DNA of 64,000 nt from Amphibalanus amphitrite (Eukaryota > Arthropoda > Thecostraca > Balanomorpha > Balanidae): assembly GCF_019059575.1 (NCBI RefSeq), contig NW_024882911.1:62001-126000 (forward strand). Reading direction: 5' to 3'. Within the stretch, counting starts at the first letter, position 1. Every line of letters starts with the position of its first letter. This document shows, in pieces, positions 56,777 through 64,000 of this stretch. Both the position numbers and the translations under genes were made by a program. The notes beneath the pieces are model-generated. The model had not been told where the DNA came from and searched no databases. It saw only the letters and a list, made by a program, of their open reading frames with translations.

Positions 56777-56937
56777 ATGTCGAGGGCTGCTACCGGCGCC
56801 GCCCACCCGCAGTTTCCGGAGGAGCGGCGGCAAGAAAATGACCTGACCCGCGAGAACGGGCGGCTGGTAGATACGCGACCCGTGCCGGTAATGACATTCG
56901 TGGGCGGCGCGCTCCATCTGGAAGTCAATGAGGCCAG
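56777..56937 (+). CDS. Candidate first coding exon, unknown product
   Basis: One + frame starts ATGTCGAGGGCTGC and runs 53 codons plus two bases to a donor GAGGCCAG|GTAGGTGG. The product contains FPEERRQENDLTRENGRLVD, which looks like a charged helix or short coiled coil, then VPVMTFVGGALHLEVNEA. A CCTTACCTAG acceptor at 56711-56720 could precede the exon. Codon composition is GC-rich like the receptor gene. No downstream exon was found before the A2 element at 57424. The family is not recognised. Confidence 0.4.
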
Positions 56938-57419
56938 GTAGGTGGGAAAACACTCTGTTTTATTTTAGGCGAGTATTTGTGAGGTGTTCTGTATTCGTCC
57001 TTTCGTGGAGAATCGCTTAGTTTTATTTCGGTTATATTTTTATGAATATGCTTTTATTAGGAATGTTCTTGTGATTAAGAAGCGGGTAACGCAAAAGTCG
57101 TAAATGTATTATGACTTGCCATAAAACGCGTAACCGGAGAATCCTACCCAAGTTGACAAAAGATGGTTGAAGTGTGTACAAAAACTGCCGGGAAGTGGAC
57201 TATCAGGTACGTTCACATTCCAAATATCACTGCTGAATGGACACCAGTAGAGAGTCTAACTAGAGCAGGGTTTATATATTGTAGCGCACAGTCATATATC
57301 GTCGATACCATGCGATAACAGTGATTTGTGCGCTCACAAGCATGGTCGGCGCTCTTACCAATACCACTCAACACTTTGATTGACACAGCTCTTTACTGAT
57401 CCAGCTGGCAATAAAACAG
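56938..57419. other. Possible intron or spacer
   Basis: This is AT-rich sequence following the donor at 56938. No coding or repeat feature is recognised. Confidence 0.35.
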
Positions 57420-57738
57420 TTAACCCGCGCCCGGCTGGGGGTCCTGGATTTCCACGCCCTGCTGGGGGGGGGGGGGTGTTTGAACACCCCCCCTTGTAAC
57501 TCGGCTCCTGGGCCACGTAGCGATACGCGGAAGGCGGCGTTCGAAAGAGCGTCAAAAATAATGACGAAATCACTTTGGTCAATTTTTTGGTCAGGTCAAA
57601 GGTCAGGTCACCAGAGGTCACTGAAGGCAAAATTTCGCCGATTTCCAGGTCGAATGTCGAAAATTTCCAAGAAGCCAACGCATAACTCGAGAACCAATAG
57701 AGCTACAGCGCCGCGGAAAAGCGCATTCGATAGCCCTA

Positions 57739-58933
57739 CGCGCCTTGCTGGGGGGGGGGGGGGTGTTTGAACACCCCCCCTTGTGGTTTTTCGCGAATAT
57801 CTCAAAAACGGCGGCGCGGAGCGCCGCCGTTTTTGGTACACCTTATCATACATCAATTCTACACATGTTGTGAAAATTTCAGACCAAGGTCATTCAAGGT
57901 CAGGTCACCAGGTCACTTGAAGTGACCTCACCTCATAAAAAGTTTCAATGTCTGTCATAGCTACACCGAGTGACCGATCGCTTTGAAACTTTCAGCGATT
58001 GCTAAGAGCAATAGCATGTACAAAATGTTTATCTCAGAATTTTGATATCGATGACCTAAGGTCAGGTCAATTTTGCGACCTCCCCATTATAAGTCAATGG
58101 GAGAAAATTGAAATGCGCCTCTTTTGGATGAAAGACATTATAAACACTCCCAAACACCGAATTACAAGTGGTTTAGACACACTGAACTTAAAAATGGTGT
58201 CCGTGACCCTTGTTTATGCCCTGAGGTCATCTTAGGTCACGAATGGTATCTAACAGTTTTTCGCAAATAACTTTTGATAGAGGCATGCTAGAGCGATGAA
58301 AACGCCTTAGATGTGTTCAGCTCGACGATACGGATCGACTGATATGCAACATGATCCTTTCCGGTCAGGTCATGACCTTGACCTGAGGTCAAATTTTGAA
58401 GTTGACCTTTCAAGGTCAAGTTATAGTTCATTCGATGCGTCTTGACGAGAGGAACACGATGCCGGTAAAAGTAAGCTCGTACAAGGCTTGGGTCAAAAGT
58501 TATTGCAGAAAAACTGTTTTCAAAAAAATCGGCTATTTTTGCAGTTTTTGCCCCCTGCAGGCGAAACCGTTGACGTTAGGTCAAATCTGAGGGAATTACT
58601 CAGAAAGGGCGTTAATAGGGCTATCGAATGCGCTTTTCCGCGGCGCTGTAGCTCTATTGGTTCCCGAGTTATGCGTTGGCTTCTTGGAAATTTTCGACAT
58701 TCGACCTGGAAATCGGCGAAATTTTGCCTTCAATGACCTCTGGTGACCTGACCTTTGACCTGACCAAAAAATTGACCGAAGTGATTTCGTCATTATTTTT
58801 GACGCTCTTTCGAACGCCGCCTTCTGCGTATCGCTACGTGGCCCAGGAGCCGAGTTACAAGGGGGGGGGGGTGTTCAAACACCCCCCCCCCCCAGCAGGG
58901 CGTGGAAATCCAGGACCCCCAGCAGGGCGCGGG
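57739..58933. mobile_element. A2 MITE nested inside another A2 MITE, opposite orientation
   Basis: The insertion used the internal TTAA of the A2 sequence CCCTATTAACGCCC. The right TTAA is kept (58934-58937), while the left TTAA and first bases (TTAACC) are lost, leaving CCCTA|CGCGCCTTGCTGG. The copy is nearly full length and inverted. Confidence 0.88.
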
Positions 58934-59331
58934 TTAAAGCCCTTTCTGAGTAATTCTCTCAGATTTGACCTAACGTCAACGGTTTTGCCACCAGGGGGCA
59001 AAAATTGCAAAAATAGCCGATTTGTTCGGAAACAGTTTTTCTGCAATAACTTTTGACTCAAGCCTTGTACGAGCTTACTTTTACCGGTATTGTGTTCCTC
59101 TCGTCAAGACGCATCGAATGAACTATAACTTGACCTTGAAAGGTCAACTTGAAAATTTGACCTCAGGTCAAGGTCATGACCTGACCGGAAAGGGTCATGT
59201 TGCATATCAGTCGATCCGTATCGTCGAGCTGAACTTATCTAAGGCGTTTTCATCGCTCTAGCATGCCTCTATCAAAAGTTATTTGCGAAAAACTGTTAGA
59301 TACCATTCATGACCTAAGATGACCTCAGGGC

Positions 59332-59393
59332 ATAAACAAGGGTCACGGACACCATTTTCATGTTCAGTGTGTCTAAACCACTTGTAATTCGGT
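59332..59393. repeat. LINE target-site duplication, upstream copy (62 bp)
   Basis: Identical to 63056-63117. It begins ATAAACAAGGGTCACGG and ends GTAATTCGGT. Confidence 0.95.
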
Positions 59394-62300
59394 TTTAGGT
59401 AACTACATCATTATGAATGTCGAGTTCGATGGATATTTCAGATGTACTCTGGTGGTGCTTTATGGACCAAACGACGATGACCCATCTTTTTTTGTGGATC
59501 TATTTGATAAGATTTTCCACTCATGTGTCGACCAACTACCAGTTATTTTTGTGGGCGACTGGAATTTAGTGATGAACGAAGAAAAAGATACCAAGTTTTA
59601 TCGACAGATAGGCAATCCTAGAGCTAGAAGGGTAGTGTTAGATGTAATTGAACAAGAAAATCTGATAGATGTTTGGCGAGAGCAGCATTTAAATTTATTA
59701 AGGTATACTTGGAGAAAACAAAATCCAGCCAAATACTCTAGACTGGATTTCTTCTTGGTGTCACCAGAACTTTTGTCATATATCACGTCATCGGATATTT
59801 CTTATGGGTATAGAACGGATCATAATGCAGTTACAATAACATTCAAGAATCCACAAGTAGATAAGAGAGGCTTATTTTGGAAGTTTAATAATAGTCTGCT
59901 TAAGGATGAGAAATTTGCCAATCTTGTCAAGACGGAAATATCACACATTAAAAGGCTTTACGTTTTACCCCCATACTCTATGGAAGCAATACAAGGGGAT
60001 CCAGATATTCAGTTTACAGTAAACGATCAACTCTTTTTTGAAACCTTGCTGTGTCACTTGAGAGGCATTTGTATTCAATATGCAGCCCGTAAAAAGAGGA
60101 ATACAAATTTAGAAGAAAAACGCATCGTCAACAGGTTACAGAATCTAATGAATGATGCAACAGGCGACTCTAGGGTTATCGAGGAAGAAGAGAGACTGAG
60201 GAACGAACTTTATCTGATTCGGGAGAAGAAGGTAGAAGGGATGCTTCTTCGGGCAAAAGCCAAATGGATTGAGCTCGGTGAGCGTCCAACAAGATATTTT
60301 TGTTCTCTCGAAAAGCGCCAATATGCTAGAAAGTACATAGGTAGTTTAGAGGTAAATGGGCATGAAACCCATGACCAAAATGTAATAATGAGCCATTTGA
60401 AAGATTTCTTTGAGGAAGTATTTAGGTCTAAAGGGAGGCGTAAGAAGCTAGGTGATATCAGGCACCGACTGGGCGATAATTTTCCGAGACTTTCAACGGA
60501 TGAGAGAATGGAGATAGAAGGAATGCTATCTGTTCAGGAGGCAAGTAGTGCGGTGGCTAAATTGCATAATGATAAATCTCCTGGACCTGACGGCTTTACG
60601 TCGAACTTTTTCAAGTTCTTTTGGAAAGATTTAGGAATATTCTTAGTCAGATCCCTAAACTATGGTTTCGAAAATGGTCAGTTGTCCATCTCTCAGAAAC
60701 AAGGCATGATTACTTTAATCCCGAAGAGTGGAAAGCCAAAAGATAGAATAGAAAACTGGAGACCTATTTCTTTGTTAAATACGACTCAAAAAATACTATC
60801 AGCAGCGATAGCAAATCGTCTGCGTAAGGTAATGGACAAACTGATATCTGTCAATCAGAAGGGGTTTATGAAAAACAGATATATAGGGGAATGCATCCGA
60901 ACAGTATATGACATTATGTGGGACGCCAAGCACGCAGGCTTTGATAAAAAGGGACTGATCATATTTGCAGATTTCAAAAGGGCGTTTGATACTCTTAATC
61001 ACGTCTTTATTATTGAAACGCTGGAACTTTTTAATTTTGGTCCGGAGTTGATCCGATGGATCAAGATTATGTTGACTGGAGCAAATTCATGTATAACTCA
61101 AAACAAGACTTCGACTGATTTTTTCCCGATAAGCCAAGGTTGTCGGCAGGGTGATTGTATTTCACCGCTGCTTTTCATTCTCTGCGTAGAAGTATTAGGG
61201 ATTATGATACAGAATGATGCTTCCATTTCAGGATACAGGATAGGTGATGTGGAAAAAAAAGTTGAACAATATGCAGATGACTGTACTTTTATCTTAGATG
61301 GAACGTATAGCAGTTATACTAGTTGTGTGGAAACGGTATCCGAGTTCAGCTTGATTTCTGGTCTGTTCCTAAACATGCACAAAACACAACTTTTGTGGCT
61401 AGGGTCTTTTCAGGCTCCTGCGTTTGTAACTGATTCTTCGTTTGATGTTATTAAAGAAAAATTCAAGTACTTGGGCATTATTTTTACAAGCAACATGCTA
61501 GATATGAGCTCCATAAATTTTGAAGCAAAAATGATCGATATTAGAAACCTTCTGAAGGGGTGGCTCAGAAGAAAGCTTACTGTGTACGGTAAGCGCACGG
61601 TACTCAAAACGCTAGCACTTTCGAAACTAACGAACCTATTAACTGTATTACCTGGTCCTCCAGAAGACCTTATCGTAAAACTTCAAAGACAGTTTTTCAA
61701 GTTTGTCTGGGACAATGGACAGGATAAGATTAAACGTACTCATATGATTAGGAAGTTTGGTATCCCTTGTTTGCGTACTTTTAATGATTCCATGAAATTG
61801 TCGTGGATTAAAAGAATAATATGCTCTGATAAGGATTATGAACATGTCATGCAAAATGTCATTCCAAACAGTCAATTATTATTTACGTGTGGGGATTTGA
61901 GTGGAAAGAAAATGGAATCGGTAAGAATGAATCCCTTCTGGCAGGAGGTCGTTAAAGCATGGAATAAGTTTCAGAAAACTTTTCCGGTTTTGTCTGAAAG
62001 TATACATTCGCAGCCCTTATGCCTCTCGTCTTTTTTTAAGAGAGGTGGAGAAGCAATTTGGTATAAACGGCTGATTGACTCGGGTAGTGCGTATGTGGGC
62101 GATTTCTGGTCATCTGCAGGGAAATGTTTATCATATGTTGATTTTACGCAATCCTATCGAACGAGAATATCAATGATTGAGCACATGGGCATTTTAAGAG
62201 CCATAAAAAAGGCCTTTACTGGGCAAGTGCCCTATCGTATGGTAGGACCCAAGATGCAGCCCGCGCTGGAAGCAGTTTTGATACCCTTAACAGGATGCAG

Positions 62301-63055
62301 ACATTATTACAAACAATTAATTAGATTTAACTATAGACCTGAAGAATTGCCCCTTAAATCAGAAGAAAAATGGAATCGGGATTTAGAAACAGAGTTTCAG
62401 TGGGACGAACTTTATCGAAGGTTTGTTTCTTGTACAAAGGACACTAGCTTACTGTGGTTTCAGGATAAGATTATGCATCGGATACTGACTACCAACACCT
62501 TTGCAGCAAAGTTTACGGATTGCAGTCCCTTATGTACTTTTTGCAATGCTGAACGAGAGACATTACTTCATTTATTTGTTACATGTCACAAGGTAAGGGG
62601 TATCTGGGAAAAACTAGAAAATCTTATGAGAAACAAGCTCGGCATTCGAATTAGGATAGATAAGGTGACAATCATAATGGGTATAGGAAAGGATCTGGAA
62701 ATAGCGGAGGACGTGCAGATCGCTACACAGAGGATCCTTTTGATTGTAAAACGGTATATATACAGGACTAAGGTTGTAAAGAGCTCCCCTAACATTGTAG
62801 CGTTGAGGGAGTTCACTAGGCGCTATGGTTTGGCTGAAATAAATAAAAGTTCGTGTCAAGAAAATAGAAAAAGTAGAATACAGCTCGAAGCACATAAACG
62901 ATTATATGATTGTTTACTTTCCGTGGTCTAAGTTTCACTGGTTGTGTTGTATGTACCTATGTATGTGATGCGTGCTTGTTGGAAGATATGTGTTGGTATG
63001 TATAACGAGCTATGTGACTGAGAAAAATAAATAAAAAACCTTAAAAAAAAAAAAA
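59394..63055 (+). mobile_element. Tx1/L1-clade LINE, 5'-truncated
   Basis: The element lies inside an A2 MITE and is flanked by a perfect 62-bp direct repeat (59332-59393 and 63056-63117). It begins inside the endonuclease domain, so ORF1 and the start of ORF2 are missing, as expected for incomplete target-primed reverse transcription. A 3' UTR of about 110 bp ends with AATAAATAAAAAACC and an A tract. Confidence 0.93.
59395..62931 (+). CDS. LINE ORF2 protein: partial endonuclease plus reverse transcriptase
   Basis: The frame is open from the truncation point; the first ATG at 59413 gives 1172 aa and is probably not the native start. Residues 1-145 are the second half of an APE-type endonuclease: GDWN (Asp49, Asn51), RLDFF (Asp112) and TDH (Asp136, His137). 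Reverse transcriptase motifs follow: KSPGPDGF (about 388-395), ENWRPISLLNTTQ, QKGFMKNRYIGE, FADFKRAFD with Asp520, GCRQGDCISPLLFIL, YADD (620-623) followed by Cys, and FKYLGI. A C-terminal CX2CX8HX4C (C1041, C1044, H1053, C1058) matches the Tx1/L1 zinc-knuckle-like end. No stop or frameshift interrupts it, so insertion is recent. The truncated endonuclease means this copy is not autonomous. Confidence 0.93.
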   Translation, partial: LGNYIIMNVEFDGYFRCTLVVLYGPNDDDPSFFVDLFDKIFHSCVDQLPVIFVGDWNLVMNEEKDTKFYRQIGNPRARRVVLDVIEQENLIDVWREQHLNLLRYTWRKQNPAKYSRLDFFLVSPELLSYITSSDISYGYRTDHNAVTITFKNPQVDKRGLFWKFNNSLLKDEKFANLVKTEISHIKRLYVLPPYSMEAIQGDPDIQFTVNDQLFFETLLCHLRGICIQYAARKKRNTNLEEKRIVNRLQNLMNDATGDSRVIEEEERLRNELYLIREKKVEGMLLRAKAKWIELGERPTRYFCSLEKRQYARKYIGSLEVNGHETHDQNVIMSHLKDFFEEVFRSKGRRKKLGDIRHRLGDNFPRLSTDERMEIEGMLSVQEASSAVAKLHNDKSPGPDGFTSNFFKFFWKDLGIFLVRSLNYGFENGQLSISQKQGMITLIPKSGKPKDRIENWRPISLLNTTQKILSAAIANRLRKVMDKLISVNQKGFMKNRYIGECIRTVYDIMWDAKHAGFDKKGLIIFADFKRAFDTLNHVFIIETLELFNFGPELIRWIKIMLTGANSCITQNKTSTDFFPISQGCRQGDCISPLLFILCVEVLGIMIQNDASISGYRIGDVEKKVEQYADDCTFILDGTYSSYTSCVETVSEFSLISGLFLNMHKTQLLWLGSFQAPAFVTDSSFDVIKEKFKYLGIIFTSNMLDMSSINFEAKMIDIRNLLKGWLRRKLTVYGKRTVLKTLALSKLTNLLTVLPGPPEDLIVKLQRQFFKFVWDNGQDKIKRTHMIRKFGIPCLRTFNDSMKLSWIKRIICSDKDYEHVMQNVIPNSQLLFTCGDLSGKKMESVRMNPFWQEVVKAWNKFQKTFPVLSESIHSQPLCLSSFFKRGGEAIWYKRLIDSGSAYVGDFWSSAGKCLSYVDFTQSYRTRISMIEHMGILRAIKKAFTGQVPYRMVGPKMQPALEAVLIPLTGCRHYYKQLIRFNYRPEELPLKSEEKWNRDLETEFQWDELYRRFVSCTKDTSLLWFQDKIMHRILTTNTFAAKFTDCSPLCTFCNAERETLLHLFVTCHKVRGIWEKLENLMRNKLGIRIRIDKVTIIMGIGKDLEIAEDVQIATQRILLIVKRYIYRTKVVKSSPNIVALREFTRRYGLAEINKSSCQENRKSRIQLEAHKRLYDCLLSVV

Positions 63056-63117
63056 ATAAACAAGGGTCACGGACACCATTTTCATGTTCAGTGTGTCTAA
63101 ACCACTTGTAATTCGGT
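63056..63117. repeat. LINE target-site duplication, downstream copy (62 bp)
   Basis: It follows the A tract directly and continues into A2 sequence GTTTGGGAGTG, as in uninterrupted copies. Confidence 0.95.
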
Positions 63118-63535
63118 GTTTGGGAGTGTTTATAATGTCTTTTGTCCAAAAGAGGCGCATTTCAAATTTCTCCCATTGACTTATAATGGGGAGGTCGCAA
63201 AATTGACCTGACCTTAGGTCATCGATATCAAAATTCTGAGATATACATTTTGTACATGCTATTGCTCTTAGCAATCGCTGAAAGTTTCAAAGCGATCGGT
63301 CACTCGGTGTAGCTATGACAGACATTGAAACTTTTTATGAGGTGAGGTCACTTCAAGTGACCTGGTGACCTGACCTTGAATGACCTTGGTCTGAAATTTT
63401 CACAACATGTGTAGAATTGATGTACAATAAGGTGTACCAAAAACGGCGGCGCTCCGCGCCGCCGTTTTTGAGATATTCGCGAAAAACCACAAGGGGGGGT
63501 GTTCAAACACCCCCCCCCAGCAGGGCGCGGGTTAA

Positions 63536-64000
63536 TATACATTGGTTACCATGTTTTGATAATGCCAGATCCGCTCTGTCACAATGGTAATGACAAAAAC
63601 ATGGGAGCAGAACCAGACTAAAAATGATAAATGATGCAGGTAACTGATGGTAAACAATACGCAATTTTATTGGGGGAGGCAACTGAAAAAGCTAGGGATT
63701 TGATGGAAGTCTCGATAAGATGTGAAGGACTAACATAAGATAATATTGAAGAAAAAAATATGTGAAACGCGCTTCGGCGCAACATCTTTTGCGAAAGCCT
63801 TTCTCAACGCAAACAAGTTTCCTTTATTCGCACAATATACTCGTATATCTTAAATGGAAATTGACGACACTGCCTAAGGGCTAATGATAGCCACATCTAA
63901 ATTACAAGTGATATGAAGAAATTTACATCATATTAATGACACTCAACCCTTTCTCTTCATTCCAGATGTATGTAGCTAAAAGAAAGCAGTCAAAATATTC
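63536..64000. other. Window end, nothing recognised
   Basis: This is AT-rich sequence without a coding frame, splice-bounded exon, RNA gene or repeat that I can identify. Confidence 0.45.

Larger units (their letters stand above)
57424..63531. mobile_element. TTAA MITE, family A2, split by a second A2 copy and a LINE
   Basis: TTAA flanks lie at 57420-57423 and 63532-63535. The A2 segments are 57424-57738, 58938-59393 and 63118-63531 (59332-59393 being duplicated by the LINE). Joining them gives a complete A2 element in the same orientation as 55170-56364. Confidence 0.88.

Overview
This is a window of metazoan nuclear DNA. It contains a spliced multi-exon gene with canonical splice sites, an intronless seven-transmembrane receptor gene, a LINE retrotransposon and a very high load of DNA transposons. 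An invertebrate, probably an arthropod such as a crustacean, fits the mix best, but no sequence here fixes the taxon. There is no sign of bacterial organisation (no operons, no ribosome binding sites).

Genes. (1) An orphan rhodopsin-like GPCR candidate with a single coding exon lies on + at 13183-14274. (2) A TMEM26-like membrane protein gene lies on - at 41798-49144. I assembled seven coding exons with matching phases (633 aa); the first ~299 aa resemble vertebrate TMEM26 and the remaining ~334 aa form an Arg/Ser-rich tail of unknown function. (3) Two isolated exon-like segments have splice signals: 29012-29144 (-) and 56777-56937 (+). Everything else that codes belongs to mobile elements: a 5'-truncated but open Tx1/L1-clade LINE (59394-63055) and a decayed Tc1/mariner transposase (about 23940-24120).

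Repeats dominate. About two dozen copies belong to a group of TTAA-flanked, piggyBac-like non-autonomous elements, mostly 0.9-1.2 kb, with ends starting CCC. I name them by terminal sequence: A1/A2/A3 (CCCGCG...), B (CCCTCGCCGGCACAGG), C (CCCTCGCCGG...GGTTTTC), D (ACCCCACAT), G (CCCTCGCCCGCACATG), H (CCCGGCCGGG) and K (CCCGGCAGTTGCTGG). Nearly all carry a G-tract/short palindrome/C-tract hairpin just inside each end, a shared subterminal block, and runs of AGGTCA and TGACGTCA in the body. Other elements are hAT MITEs with perfect 8-bp duplications (12141-12617, 19804-20201, 20613-20876, 36427-36888), Harbinger-like elements with 3-bp duplications (14989-15444, 24658-32257), TA-flanked elements (9646-10986, 23637-24605) and a foldback-like element whose arms are GTACGTA arrays (50645-53663).

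Layout: 1-8 kb, back-to-back A1/K/A3/B elements; 8-16 kb, less repetitive DNA with the receptor gene and single MITEs; 16-21.6 kb, A1, G and B elements; 21.6-35.4 kb, one B element expanded by successive insertions (C, D, C1, mariner, Harbinger-like, CATGAGT-rich element, A2 copies, hAT-like); 35.4-41 kb, mixed fragments including a CACGTG-rich repeat; 41.8-49.2 kb, the TMEM26-like gene; 50.6-53.7 kb, the foldback element; 55-63.5 kb, three A2 elements, one nested in another, with the LINE inserted in the outer copy; 63.5-64 kb, no recognised feature.
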